From Caulobacter sp. 602-2 (GTDB taxonomy: Bacteria > Pseudomonadota > Alphaproteobacteria > Caulobacterales > Caulobacteraceae), in NCBI RefSeq assembly GCF_011043625.1, contig NZ_JAAKGT010000010.1, positions 124,001-188,000 of the forward strand: a stretch of DNA of 64,000 nucleotides, in the 5' to 3' direction. Positions 9,051 to 18,175 of this stretch are shown here, piece by piece. The notes under the pieces are model-generated. The model was not told where the DNA came from, did not search any database, and was given only the letters and a program-made list of their open reading frames with translations. Position 1 is the stretch's first letter. Each line of letters opens with the position of its first letter. The translations under genes and the position numbers were made by a program.

Positions 9051-12000
9051 ATGCAGCGCAAGGTCCTGGTCGCGACGGTCGCGGCCGCTCCTCTGATGGC
9101 CATGGCCTTGGCCGCGCAGGCCGAGACGGTGGTGAACACCGCGCGGACCACGCCTATCGCCACCGGCTCGGCCGGGACGAACGGCGCGGCCGACGATGTC
9201 AAGATCGACACGGCCGGCTCGATCAAGCTGACCGCGTCCGGCGCGCTGGTGACGCTGAACAGCAACAATAAGGTCACCAACAGCGGCACGCTGAGCACCC
9301 AGGGCGTCAACGACTCGACGGCGATCCTGATCAACGGCGGCACGACCGGCACGGTGACCAACACCGGCACGATCACGCTCGACGAGGACTACACCCCGAC
9401 CGACACCGACTCGGACGGCGACGTCGACGGCCTGTTCGCTCAGGGCTCCAACCGCTACGGCATCCGCCTGACCGGTCCGGGCGCCTTCACCGGCGACATC
9501 CTCAACCAGGGCTCGATCGTCATCGAGGGCAACAATTCGGCGGCCATCTCGCTGGAAAGCGCCCTCAACGGCAATCTGACGCTGGGCAACACCACCACCA
9601 CGACCACCACGATCGCCGTCACCGGCAACAACAGCTACGGCGTGCGCGTGGCCGCCCCGGTCAGCGGCAAGGTCTCGATGACCGCCGGCAGCATCTCGGT
9701 GCTGGGCCAGAACGCCACCGGCTTCGCCGTCGACAGCGACGTCGGCGGCGCGGTGCTGCTGCAGGGCGCGATCACCGCGACCGGCTATCGCTACACCTCG
9801 CGCCCGACCGACAAGACCGTGCGCGACAAGCTCGACGCCGACGACCTGCTGCAGGGCGGCCCGGCCGTGCGCATCGCCGGCAATGTCGGCGGCGGCGTGT
9901 TCCTGGACATCCGTCCGGCCGACAACGACACCACCAAGACCGACGAAGACGGCGACGGCATCGAGGACGCCCAGGAAGGCAGCTCGACCCTGGCCGTCTA
10001 CGGCGGCGCCCCGGCGCTGCTGATCGGTTCGGACACCGGCGCGATCAACATCGGCGTCATCGGCACGGGCGACAACGCCTACGGCCTGCGCGCCCGCGGC
10101 TCGATCACCGCCAACGGCGTCTATGACGGCATCGCCTCGACCGCCATCCAGCTGGGCGGCAACGCCGGCCAGACGACCACCATCGCCGGCGGCGCGCGCC
10201 TGGAGACCGTCATCACCTCGCAGGCCTACGAGGCCAACGCCAACGGCGTGCGGGTGACCGCCGGGGCCACGACGCCGGTGATCTACAACAGGGGCACGAT
10301 CACCACCTACAGCGTCTCGGAAGGCGCGTTCGATTCGCGCGGCATCGTCGTCGAGGCCGGCGCCAACGTCCCGAGCATCCGCAACGCCGGCGTGATCAAT
10401 TCGAACGTCGTCGGCGAGAAGGGCAGCGCCTACGGCGTCATCGACTATTCGGGCAACGTGACCTCGATCGAGAACACCGGCTCGATCATCGCGGCGATCT
10501 CGCCCACCGACGACGCCGACGACAAGGACGACGCCGACACCGATCCGACGAACGAGACGATCACCGGCAAGGCCGTGGCGATCGACGTCAGCCGCAACAC
10601 CAGCGGCGTCACCCTGACCCAGAACGGCCTCAACGACGGTGACGACGGCGCCGACGGCGTGGCCGATCCCGACGCCGACGGCGACGGCGTGGACGACGCC
10701 GACGAGCCGGCGATCATCGGCGCGATCCGCTTCGGTTCGGGCGCCGACACCTTCAACGTGCTGAACGGCGCCGTGGTCGGCGACATCTCGTTCGGCGACG
10801 GGGCCGACACCTTCCGCATCGACGGCGGCGCGGCCGTCATCGGCGCGATCAGCGACAGCGACGGCCTGCTCGACATCAACATCGGCAAGGGCTCGCTGGG
10901 CCTGACCAACGCCCAGTCGATCAACATCTCGAACCTGAACCTGGGCGCCGAGAGCAAGCTGGTGTTCACCGCCGACCCGACCGCCGGCACGCACACCCGC
11001 CTGGTGGTTTCCGGCGCGGCCAACATCACCAGCGGCGCGCAGCTGGGCCTGCGCCTCAACAGCCTGCTGACCGAACCGACCTCGTACAACGTGATCTCGG
11101 CCGGCTCGCTGACCGCCGGCACCTTCGGCCAAGGCCTGCTGGACAACGCGCCGTACATGTACGTCGCCAGCGCCCGCGCCGACGGCAACGACGTCTATCT
11201 GGACGTGCGCCGCCGCACCGCCTCGGAAATCGGCCTGGCCCGCTCGGGCGCCGCCGCCTACGACACCCTGTTCGGCTCGCTGGCCGGCGACAAGGACGTG
11301 GCCAACCTCTTCCTGGGCATCAACGACAAGGCCACGTTCCTCCAGAACTACAACCAGCTGCTGCCCGACCAGGGCGAGGGCATGTTCTCCACGCTGCAGA
11401 ACATCAACCAGCAGATCTCGGCGGCCACCGCCGTGCGTCCCGATCCGGGCGACCGCTATGGCCCCGACAGCATCTGGGTGCAGGAAATCAACGGCCTGGT
11501 GCGCCGCGAGGACGGCCCGACCCTGGGCACCGACACCCAGGCCTTCGGCTTCGTGGCCGGCTACGAGGCCATGGGCGACGCGGGCGGCGCCCTGGGCGTG
11601 ACCCTGGCCTACACCGCGCTGGAAGAGCACGACAACGTCGCCCAGGTGGGCGAGCAGACCACCGCCTCGGTGGTGCAGGCCGGCGTCTACTGGCGCCGTT
11701 CGGCCGGCCCCTGGCGCTTCAACGTCGGCGGCGGCGCGGGCTACGGCTGGTTCGACAGCACCCGCGTGCTGTTCATCCGCAACGCCAGCACCGGCGCGCT
11801 GGACGCCACCCGCCGCACCGACTCCGACTGGGGCGCGGTGACCGCCAACGCCTTCGCCGGCGCGGCCTACGAGGCCAAGCTGGGCCGCTTCTTCACCCGC
11901 CCCGAAGCGCGGATGGACTACACCTACCTGAACGAGGACGGCCACGAGGAAGTCGGCGGCGGCGACGTGCTGGACGGCATCATCGGCGCCCGCAAGTGGA

Positions 12001-12305
12001 GCAACCTCTCGGGCGACCTGGGCCTGGTCATGGGCGCCGACTTCGGTCGCGACGTGTGGCTGCGCCCCGAAGTGCGCGTCGGCTACCGCAAGACCATCGC
12101 CGGCAGCCTGGCCGACACCGTCGTGACCAAGAAGAACGGCAAGTACGTGCTGGAGGCCTTCGACAACCGCGAAGGCGCCCTGACCCTGGGCTTCGCCCTG
12201 CGGGCCGGCACGGCCATGTCCTACGTGGCCCTGGAAGGCGGCGCTGAAAGCACCAAGCGCCAGAAGCGCTACAACGTGAAGCTCACCGGCCGGACGATGT
12301 TCTGA
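9051..12305 (+). CDS. Autotransporter outer-membrane protein with Asp-rich passenger
   Basis: Type V secreted protein (1084 aa). A signal peptide (MQRKVLVATVAAAPLMAMAL, cleavage near AQAE) precedes a Gly/Thr/Asn-rich passenger with many repeated beta-helix-like motifs such as NTGTITL and NNSYGVRV. Three Asp-rich segments near residues 116-126, 297-308 and 540-555 (DTDSDGDVDG, DEDGDGIEDA, DADGDGVDDADE) look like thrombospondin type 3 calcium-binding repeats. The last 280 residues form the autotransporter beta-barrel and end in Phe. I chose the ATG at 9051 because it begins the signal peptide; an upstream in-frame ATG would bury it. A strong terminator follows. The function of the passenger is unknown. 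Confidence 0.88.
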   Translation: MQRKVLVATVAAAPLMAMALAAQAETVVNTARTTPIATGSAGTNGAADDVKIDTAGSIKLTASGALVTLNSNNKVTNSGTLSTQGVNDSTAILINGGTTGTVTNTGTITLDEDYTPTDTDSDGDVDGLFAQGSNRYGIRLTGPGAFTGDILNQGSIVIEGNNSAAISLESALNGNLTLGNTTTTTTTIAVTGNNSYGVRVAAPVSGKVSMTAGSISVLGQNATGFAVDSDVGGAVLLQGAITATGYRYTSRPTDKTVRDKLDADDLLQGGPAVRIAGNVGGGVFLDIRPADNDTTKTDEDGDGIEDAQEGSSTLAVYGGAPALLIGSDTGAINIGVIGTGDNAYGLRARGSITANGVYDGIASTAIQLGGNAGQTTTIAGGARLETVITSQAYEANANGVRVTAGATTPVIYNRGTITTYSVSEGAFDSRGIVVEAGANVPSIRNAGVINSNVVGEKGSAYGVIDYSGNVTSIENTGSIIAAISPTDDADDKDDADTDPTNETITGKAVAIDVSRNTSGVTLTQNGLNDGDDGADGVADPDADGDGVDDADEPAIIGAIRFGSGADTFNVLNGAVVGDISFGDGADTFRIDGGAAVIGAISDSDGLLDINIGKGSLGLTNAQSINISNLNLGAESKLVFTADPTAGTHTRLVVSGAANITSGAQLGLRLNSLLTEPTSYNVISAGSLTAGTFGQGLLDNAPYMYVASARADGNDVYLDVRRRTASEIGLARSGAAAYDTLFGSLAGDKDVANLFLGINDKATFLQNYNQLLPDQGEGMFSTLQNINQQISAATAVRPDPGDRYGPDSIWVQEINGLVRREDGPTLGTDTQAFGFVAGYEAMGDAGGALGVTLAYTALEEHDNVAQVGEQTTASVVQAGVYWRRSAGPWRFNVGGGAGYGWFDSTRVLFIRNASTGALDATRRTDSDWGAVTANAFAGAAYEAKLGRFFTRPEARMDYTYLNEDGHEEVGGGDVLDGIIGARKWSNLSGDLGLVMGADFGRDVWLRPEVRVGYRKTIAGSLADTVVTKKNGKYVLEAFDNREGALTLGFALRAGTAMSYVALEGGAESTKRQKRYNVKLTGRTMF

Positions 12306-12329
12306 TCGACCGACCAAGGTGGAGTGAAG

Positions 12330-12359
12330 GGCCCCGCACAACGTGCGGGGCCTTTTTCT
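12330..12359 (+). terminator. Rho-independent terminator of the autotransporter gene
   Basis: A perfect 10-bp stem (GGCCCCGCAC / GTGCGGGGCC) with an AAC loop is followed by TTTTTCTTT, 25 bases after the stop codon. Confidence 0.95.
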
Positions 12360-12421
12360 TTGGATCGTCCGCCTTCGGAGCGACACTTGGCCGCAGCGGC
12401 CAGCAAAACCAGACACTTGGG

Positions 12422-12453
12422 CCGTCAAAGCTCCGTTAGAGCCTGCCCGTTAA
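12422..12453 (+). promoter_or_regulatory. Candidate Pho box upstream of the porin gene
   Basis: Heptamers CCGTCAA (12422-12428) and CCGTTAG (12433-12439) are exactly 11 bp apart, and a third CCGTTAA follows at 12447. Spacing and core resemble the Pho box before pstC, though the match is weaker. It lies 57-88 bp before the porin start. Confidence 0.5.
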
Positions 12454-12509
12454 TCCTGTTTTCCTTAGCACTAGGACGGCGGCCTCAAAGCCGCCGCGAG
12501 GGGAAGACC

Positions 12510-14045
12510 GTGACCATCAACCGCCTTGCCTCGCGCATGGCCCTGATCGCCTGCGTCTCGACGCTGGCGATCGCGGGCGGCGCCCAGGCCCAGACGCCCG
12601 CGAGCGCCGACCAGCAGGCCCGCATCGAGGCGCTGGAAGCCCAGCTGAAGCTGCTGCAGCAACAGATCAACGAACTGAAGGCGGCCACCGTGGCCAGCCG
12701 TCCGGTCGCCACGGCCCCCGCCGCTGCGACCCCCTCCTCCCAGGCGGCGCCGGTCCAGACCCAGGTCGCCGCGGCCGCTCCCGCCTCCAAGCCCGCCTCG
12801 CCGCTGCCGGCCGCCACCGTCAGCATCGCCGCCGGCCGCCCGACCATCGCCTCCACCGACGGCGCGTTCACCGCCACCCTGCACGGGGTGATGCAGCTCG
12901 ACACCGCCCACTACTTCCAGGACAAGGGCCTGCCGGCGGTGATCGGCAACGGCCGCGACCTCAACAGCGGCAGCAACTTCCGCCGCGCGCGCCTGGGCCT
13001 CGACGGCCGGTTCTTCAAGAACTTCGACTACTCGATCCTGCTCGACTTCGGCGGCAACGGGACCGACGGCCCCGGCATGCTCCAGGAGCTGTTCGTCCAG
13101 TACAACTACGCGCCGTTCAAGGTGCGCGTCGGGGCCTTCGCCCCGAACGTGGGCCTCAGCGACGCGGCGTCGCAGAACAGTGCGCTGTTCCCCGAGCGCG
13201 CGGCGATCGCCGAGATGGTGCGGGGCCTGGCCGCCGCCGACCGCCGCTATGGCCTGCAGGTGCAGACCTCGGGCGAGAACTGGCTGCTGTCGGCCGCCGC
13301 CACCGGCGGCAAGAGCGGCGACGCCCAGACCTTCGACGAGCAGCAGGCCTATGTCGGCCGCGCCGCCTTCGCCCCGGTCAAGAGCAAGGACTGGCTGCTG
13401 CACCTGGGCGTCAACGGCGGCTACATCGCCACCCCGGCCCAGACAGCGGTGGGCGGCGCCTACGCCCTGACCCTGACCGAGCGGCCCGAACTGCGCGTCG
13501 ACGGAACGACCCTGGTCTCGACCGGCGCCCTGGACGCCAAGAACCTGCGCCACCTGGGCGCCGAGCTGGCGCTGCAGCACAAGAGCCTCCTGATCCAGAG
13601 CGAGGTGTTCGACCTCGCGCTGGAACGGCGCAACGCCGCCGCCGGGGTCAGCGACCCGAAGTTCGGCGGCTGGTACGTCGAGGGCGGCCTGGTGCTGACC
13701 GGCGAGAGCCGCCGCTACAACGCCGCCACCTTCGCCTTCGACGCCCCGTCCATCGCCCATCCCTTCGATCCGAAGGCCGGCCAATGGGGCGCCTGGGAGC
13801 TGGCGGCGCGCTATTCGGTGCTGGACCTGAACCACCACGAACTGGCCGCCCTGGCGGCCGACCGGGTGCGCGGCGGCGAGCAGACGATCTGGAGCGCGGG
13901 GGTCAACTGGTTCCCCAACTCGGTGACCAAGGTCTCGCTCGACTATCTGGACGTCGACATCGACCGGCTGGACCCGGCCGGCGGCGCGATCCCGCTCAGC
14001 CAGGGCTACCAGGCGGTCAACCTGCGCAGCCAGTTCGCGTTCTAG
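12510..14045 (+). CDS. OprO/OprP-type (phosphate-selective family) outer-membrane porin
   Basis: Trimeric-porin family protein (511 aa). A signal peptide ends near GGAQA, followed by a short coiled coil (RIEALEAQLKLLQQQINELK), an Ala/Pro-rich linker to about residue 110, and a beta-barrel with the family-typical FRRARLGLDGRFFKNFDYS and a terminal Phe (LRSQFAF). The GTG start has GAGGGG six bases upstream; the ATG at 12537 is a less likely alternative. Family members pass phosphate or polyphosphate, and the candidate Pho box and the pst cluster nearby agree, but Pfam-level similarity alone does not prove phosphate selectivity. Confidence 0.88.
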   Translation: MTINRLASRMALIACVSTLAIAGGAQAQTPASADQQARIEALEAQLKLLQQQINELKAATVASRPVATAPAAATPSSQAAPVQTQVAAAAPASKPASPLPAATVSIAAGRPTIASTDGAFTATLHGVMQLDTAHYFQDKGLPAVIGNGRDLNSGSNFRRARLGLDGRFFKNFDYSILLDFGGNGTDGPGMLQELFVQYNYAPFKVRVGAFAPNVGLSDAASQNSALFPERAAIAEMVRGLAAADRRYGLQVQTSGENWLLSAAATGGKSGDAQTFDEQQAYVGRAAFAPVKSKDWLLHLGVNGGYIATPAQTAVGGAYALTLTERPELRVDGTTLVSTGALDAKNLRHLGAELALQHKSLLIQSEVFDLALERRNAAAGVSDPKFGGWYVEGGLVLTGESRRYNAATFAFDAPSIAHPFDPKAGQWGAWELAARYSVLDLNHHELAALAADRVRGGEQTIWSAGVNWFPNSVTKVSLDYLDVDIDRLDPAGGAIPLSQGYQAVNLRSQFAF

Positions 14046-14054
14046 GCCTTCGCG

Positions 14055-14084
14055 ACGACGGGCCGGCCGCCGGCCCGTCGTTTC
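14055..14084 (+). terminator. Terminator-like hairpin after the porin gene
   Basis: A perfect 12-bp stem (ACGACGGGCCGG / CCGGCCCGTCGT) with a CCG loop starts 10 bases after the porin stop and is followed by TTCG; the T run is short. Confidence 0.65.
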
Positions 14085-14166
14085 GCCGCCGCATGCATGG
14101 CGACGGTCCGAAGCGCTGTCGCCGAGCCCTCTTTCGGATCGAGCGATAACGTGCGTTCTTCCTCCA

Positions 14167-14454
14167 ATGGACGCTCCCCCTCGACTTAGACCGTCTACAC
14201 GCTGGTTCCTCGGCGGCGTCACGATCTGCGCCTGGTTCCTGGGCGCGCCATTGGCCCCATTTGCGCCGGCATACTTCTCGATCGTCCCGCCGGGCCTGCA
14301 TCTGGTTCTGTTTCTCGTCGCCATGGGGGCCCTGATGGCGGCCTGCCGATGCACGAGCTGCGGCCATCCCGTCTGGCTCAAGAAGCTGAAAGGCGGCGGC
14401 TATCTCATCGGAGGCTCCGGACGCGATTGCTCGCGTTGCGGAGGACCGATCTAG
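14167..14454 (+). CDS. Small membrane protein with C-terminal zinc ribbon
   Basis: Unrecognised protein of 95 residues. Two hydrophobic helices (about residues 13-36 and 42-60) are followed by a cytosolic tail with two CxxC pairs (CTSCGHP and CSRCGGP, residues 62-93), a typical zinc-ribbon arrangement that may bind a metal. The codon use is less biased to G/C at third positions than its neighbours, hinting at a fast-evolving or transferred gene. No clear ribosome-binding site precedes the ATG. It sits alone between the porin terminator and the first sulfate-binding gene. Confidence 0.7.
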   Translation: MDAPPRLRPSTRWFLGGVTICAWFLGAPLAPFAPAYFSIVPPGLHLVLFLVAMGALMAACRCTSCGHPVWLKKLKGGGYLIGGSGRDCSRCGGPI

Positions 14455-14571
14455 TCGGTGGCTCAGGGCGCCTCTGACGCCGCCCCTTTCTGATCCCCTC
14501 TTCAGAAACACTCGCGCGCGTTGCGGCGGCGCATCGGCCAAGGTCTGGGCGTCATTCCACGAGGACGCCCG

Positions 14572-15600
14572 ATGACCCTGCTCCGCCTTCCTTCCCGCCG
14601 GGACCTCGCGCTCGGCGCCGGCGCCCTGGCGGCGGTTCCCGGCAGCGCGCTGGCCCAGAAGGCGCCCAAGGTCGTCACCCTGCTGAACGTCAGCTACGAC
14701 CCCACGCGCGAGCTCTACCAGGACATCAACCCGGCCTTCGCCGCCTACTGGAAGCGCCGGGTCGGCCAGACGCTGGAGATCCGCCAGAGCCACGGCGGCT
14801 CGGGCAAGCAGGCCCGTTCGGTGATCGACGGGCTGCAGGCCGACGTCGTCACCCTGGCGCTGGCGGACGACATCGACCAGATCGCCGCTCGCGGGCTGAC
14901 GGCGGCCAACTGGCAGTCGCGCCTGCCGCAGAACTCGGCCCCCTACACCTCGACGATCGTGTTCCTGGTCCGCAAGGGCAACCCCAAGCGGATCAAGGAC
15001 TGGGGCGACATCACAAAGCCCGGGGTGGCGATCATCACCCCCAATCCCAAGACCGGCGGCGCGCCGCGCTGGGCGTATCTGGCCGCCTGGGCCTGGGCGC
15101 TGAAGCAGCCGGGCGGCAACGACGCCTCGGCCCAGGCCTTCGTGCGCCAGCTCTACCGCCAAGTGCCGGTGCTCGACAGCGGCGCGCGCGGCTCGATGAC
15201 CACCTTCGCCCAGCGAGGCGTGGGCGACGTGCTGCTGACCTGGGAGAACGAGGCCCACCTGGCCCGCCAGGAGTTCGCCGCCGACGGGCTGGAGATCGTC
15301 TATCCGTCGCGCTCGATCCTGGCCGAGCCGTCGGTCGCCGTGGTCGACAGCGTGGTCAAGCGGCGCGGAACCCGGCTGATCGCCGAGGGCTATCTGAATT
15401 TCCTCTACAGCCCGCTGGCCCAGGACCTGATCGGCAAGCACCACTACCGGCCGCGCAATCCGCAGGCGGCGGCCAAGTACGCCAGCAAGTTCCCGAAGAT
15501 CCCGCTGGCCACCATCGACGGCCAGTTCAGCGGCTGGAAGAAGGCCCAAGCCCGCCATTTCGCAGACGGCGGCGTCTTCGATCAAATCTACCGGCCGTGA
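14572..15600 (+). CDS. Sulfate-binding-protein paralogue with altered ligand site
   Basis: Periplasmic solute-binding protein of the Sbp/CysP family (342 aa). A Tat-like signal ([14 protein letters not shown]) is followed by the hallmark [13 protein letters not shown] and [17 protein letters not shown]. The sulfate-contact segment that reads Ser-Gly-Gly in Sbp is Gly162-Gly163-Ala164 here ([11 protein letters not shown]), and LALAYD is changed to LALADD. It is roughly two thirds identical to the tandem neighbour at 15705, so it looks like a duplicate that has drifted, perhaps to another oxyanion. AGGA precedes the ATG at 14572; an upstream TTG is less likely. No permease or ATPase genes are adjacent. 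Confidence 0.88.
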   Translation: MTLLRLPSRRDLALGAGALAAVPGSALAQKAPKVVTLLNVSYDPTRELYQDINPAFAAYWKRRVGQTLEIRQSHGGSGKQARSVIDGLQADVVTLALADDIDQIAARGLTAANWQSRLPQNSAPYTSTIVFLVRKGNPKRIKDWGDITKPGVAIITPNPKTGGAPRWAYLAAWAWALKQPGGNDASAQAFVRQLYRQVPVLDSGARGSMTTFAQRGVGDVLLTWENEAHLARQEFAADGLEIVYPSRSILAEPSVAVVDSVVKRRGTRLIAEGYLNFLYSPLAQDLIGKHHYRPRNPQAAAKYASKFPKIPLATIDGQFSGWKKAQARHFADGGVFDQIYRP

Positions 15601-15704
15601 GAGTCTTCTTGGGCGTGAAACCTACCTAGACAATAGGGTATGACGCCTCCGTCCGGTTCGTGCGTTAATCGCCCGGACCCATCGGAGCCAAGAGCGACAT
15701 CGCC

Positions 15705-16751
15705 ATGACCAACGCCTTCAAGTCTCCCACCCGGCGCGGCCTGCTCGGCGCGGCCGGGGCCGGCGCCGCCGCTCTCGGGGCCCCCGCCCTGCTGGCGAGC
15801 CAGGCCCAGGCCGCCGGGTCGCTGACCCTGCTGAACGTCAGCTACGATCCGACGCGCGAGCTCTACAAGGACATCAACGCCGCCTACGCCAAGTACTGGA
15901 AGGACAAGGTCGGCCAGACCCTGACCATCAACCAGAGCCACGGCGGCTCGGGCAAGCAGGCCCGCTCGGTGATCGACGGCCTGCAGGCCGACGTGGTCAC
16001 GCTGGCGCTGGCCTACGACATCGACGAGATCGCCGACAGGGCCAAGCTGCTGCCGGCCAACTGGCAGTCGCGCCTGCCGCAGAACTCCACGCCCTACACC
16101 TCGACGATCGTGTTCCTGGTCCGCAAGGGCAACCCCAAGAAGATCAACGACTGGAGCGACCTGGTGAAGCCGGGCGTCGGCGTCATCACCCCCAACCCGA
16201 AGACCTCGGGCGGGGCGCGCTGGAACTACCTGGCCGCCTGGGCCTGGGCGCTGAAGCAGCCGGGCGGCAACCCCGCCAAGGCCGAGGCCTATCTGAAGGA
16301 TCTCTTCAACCACGTGCCGGTGCTCGACACCGGCGCGCGCGGCGCCACCACCACCTTCACCCAGCGCGGCATCGGCGACGTGCTGCTGGCCTGGGAGAAC
16401 GAAGCCTTCCTGGCGCTCGAGGAACTGCCGGGCCAGTTCGAGATCGTCGTGCCCTCGCGCTCGATCCTGGCCGAACCGCCGGTGGCGCTGGTCGACCGCA
16501 ACGTCGACCGCCACAAGACGCGCCTGGCCGCCACGGGCTACCTCAACTTCCTCTACAGCCCCCTGGCCCAGGACCTGATCGCCAAGCACCACTACCGACC
16601 GCGCAACGCGGGCGTGGCCAAGAAGTACGCCGGCAAGTTCAAGCAGATCCCGCTGTCGACGATCGACGACACCTTCGGCGGCTGGAAGAAGGCGCAAGCC
16701 ACGCACTTCGCCGACGGCGGCGTGTTCGACCGGATCTATCGCCCGAAGTAA
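15705..16751 (+). CDS. Sulfate ABC transporter substrate-binding protein
   Basis: Periplasmic sulfate/thiosulfate-binding protein (348 aa). It has a Tat signal ([12 protein letters not shown], cleaved near SQAQA), the family blocks [26 protein letters not shown] and LALAYDID, and an intact Ser168-Gly169-Gly170 sulfate-contact turn ([11 protein letters not shown]). It would deliver sulfate to a CysTWA importer encoded elsewhere. It follows a paralogue by 104 bases; that gap contains a possible stem (TCCGG / CCGGA) but no certain regulatory element. A palindromic repeat and a terminator follow. Confidence 0.94.
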   Translation: MTNAFKSPTRRGLLGAAGAGAAALGAPALLASQAQAAGSLTLLNVSYDPTRELYKDINAAYAKYWKDKVGQTLTINQSHGGSGKQARSVIDGLQADVVTLALAYDIDEIADRAKLLPANWQSRLPQNSTPYTSTIVFLVRKGNPKKINDWSDLVKPGVGVITPNPKTSGGARWNYLAAWAWALKQPGGNPAKAEAYLKDLFNHVPVLDTGARGATTTFTQRGIGDVLLAWENEAFLALEELPGQFEIVVPSRSILAEPPVALVDRNVDRHKTRLAATGYLNFLYSPLAQDLIAKHHYRPRNAGVAKKYAGKFKQIPLSTIDDTFGGWKKAQATHFADGGVFDRIYRPK

Positions 16752-16767
16752 GGGGGACAAAAGGGCG

Positions 16768-16882
16768 TGTCATCCCGGCCGGAGGATCGCGCCAGCGGTC
16801 CGCAGAGCCGGGATCTCGCACCCCGGCGGAACCTGGACCGTGGGAGATCCCGGCGCTCCGCTTCGCTGCGGCCGGGATGACA
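16768..16882. repeat. Palindromic intergenic repeat, family A copy 1
   Basis: The ends TGTCATCCCGGCCG and CGGCCGGGATGACA are inverted copies, and inner parts GCCGGGATCTC and GAGATCCCGGC also pair. The closest relative is the copy at 34402-34516. It lies in the 300-base gap between the sulfate-binding gene and lovK. Confidence 0.9.
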
Positions 16883-16920
16883 GACCACCTGTTCCCGTCT
16901 CCAAACTTGACCATTGCCGA

Positions 16921-16956
16921 CGCGGCGGTCCCCATGGGGCCGCCGCGTTTGCTTTT
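16921..16956 (+). terminator. Rho-independent terminator upstream of lovK
   Basis: A stem CGCGGCGG-T-CCCC / GGGGCCGCCGCG with an AT loop and one bulged T is followed by TTTGCTTTT. It separates the sulfate-binding gene from the lovK promoter. Confidence 0.8.
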
Positions 16957-16977
16957 CCAGACACCCAAGCTTGGTCG

Positions 16978-17002
16978 GGAACCCGACCCATGACCGGGCG
17001 TT
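16978..17002 (+). promoter_or_regulatory. Sigma-T (EcfG) general-stress promoter of lovK
   Basis: An exact GGAAC (16978-16982), 16-base spacer and CGTT (16999-17002) match the EcfG/sigma-T consensus. The lovK ATG is 50 bases downstream. Sigma-T control of lovK-lovR is established in Caulobacter crescentus. Confidence 0.85.
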
Positions 17003-17051
17003 CAGGCGTTGACGGGGCGTCCACAGAACAAAGCCGGGGTCGGGCTCAGGA

Positions 17052-18161
17052 ATGACGGATTATCTGAAGTCTCAGCGGGCGGGCGATCAGCTCGCGGCCG
17101 AGCACGGCATCGACGACCCTTTCGCCGCCGCCATCCGCGCCACCCGCATGGCCATGATCGTCACCGACGCCACCCAGGCCGACAATCCGATCATCTTCGC
17201 CAACGACGCCTTCCTGCGGCTGACCGGCTACGCGCGCTCGGAGGTGATCGGCCGCAACTGCCGCTTCCTGCAGGGGCCCGACACCAGTCCCGCCGCGATC
17301 GGCGACCTGCGCCTGGCGATCGCCTCGGGCGAGGACATCGCCATCGACATCCTCAACTACCGCAAGGACGGCAGCACGTTCTGGAACGCGCTGTACCTGT
17401 CGCCGGTGCGCAACAAGCTGGGCGAGATCATCTACTTCTTCGGCTCGCAGCTGGACGTCAGCGACAAGAAGCAGACCGAGCTGCACCTGCGCGAGACCCG
17501 CAGCGACCTGGAGGACGCCGTCGAGGCGCGCACCCGCGAGCTGTCCCAGGCCCTGGAGCAGAAGACCGCGCTGCTGCACGAGGTCGACCACCGGGTGAAG
17601 AACAACCTGCAGCTCATCTCGTCCCTGCTGCTGCTGCAGAACCGGCGCGAGAAGGAGCCGGCGGTCAAGCACAGCCTGCGCGGCATGCTGGAGCGGGTGA
17701 ACGCCATCGCCACCGTCCACCGCCGGCTGTTCCAGAGCGAGGACGTCGAGCGGTTCGACGTCTCGGCCTTCGTGCGCGACCTGGTCTCGGACATGGCCGG
17801 CTCGGCCGCCCGGGACGAAATCCGGGTCAGCCTGGACCTTGAGCGGGTGGACGTGCCGGCCTCGAAGGCCGCGCCGCTGGCGCTGGTGATCAGCGAACTG
17901 TTCTCCAACGCCCTGCGTCATGGCTTCCCGGAGGGGCGTTCGGGCCACATCTCGGTATCGATCACTCGCACAAATGGCGAGTTTCGGATCGAAATCGCCG
18001 ATGACGGCGTTGGAATGCCAGAAGGGGCCCGCACCTCGGGTTTCGGACTGACCATCGTCCAGTTGCTGTGCCAGCAGCTGAAGGCGCGGTCCGAAACCAC
18101 CGCGGCCGAACCCGGAACCCGCGTCGTCGTCAACCTGCCCGTCAACGGCGCGCATCATTAG
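17052..18161 (+). CDS. lovK: Blue-light LOV histidine kinase LovK
   Basis: Soluble photosensor kinase (369 aa). The LOV domain (about 25-138) has the flavin-adduct Cys70 in GRNCRFLQGPDT; a coiled linker (140-170) leads to a HisKA_2/HWE-type kinase with phospho-acceptor His180 in EVDHRVKNNLQLISSLL and an ATPase domain (NALRHGF, DDGVGMPEG). Cys70 and His180 are the positions known in C. crescentus LovK. With LovR it tunes the general stress response and cell adhesion in response to light and redox state. It has a sigma-T promoter and is followed 14 bases later by lovR. Confidence 0.96.
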   Translation: MTDYLKSQRAGDQLAAEHGIDDPFAAAIRATRMAMIVTDATQADNPIIFANDAFLRLTGYARSEVIGRNCRFLQGPDTSPAAIGDLRLAIASGEDIAIDILNYRKDGSTFWNALYLSPVRNKLGEIIYFFGSQLDVSDKKQTELHLRETRSDLEDAVEARTRELSQALEQKTALLHEVDHRVKNNLQLISSLLLLQNRREKEPAVKHSLRGMLERVNAIATVHRRLFQSEDVERFDVSAFVRDLVSDMAGSAARDEIRVSLDLERVDVPASKAAPLALVISELFSNALRHGFPEGRSGHISVSITRTNGEFRIEIADDGVGMPEGARTSGFGLTIVQLLCQQLKARSETTAAEPGTRVVVNLPVNGAHH

Positions 18162-18175
18162 GAACCGTTAGACCC

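Noticed and set aside
9033..12428. A 1131-residue minus-strand frame opposite the autotransporter
   Set aside because: Antisense shadow; the plus strand has signal peptide, beta-barrel and terminator.
15601..15704. Riboswitch between the two sulfate-binding genes
   Set aside because: Only a short stem (TCCGG / CCGGA, with CTCCG / CGGAG outside) can be drawn; no match to a known riboswitch class.
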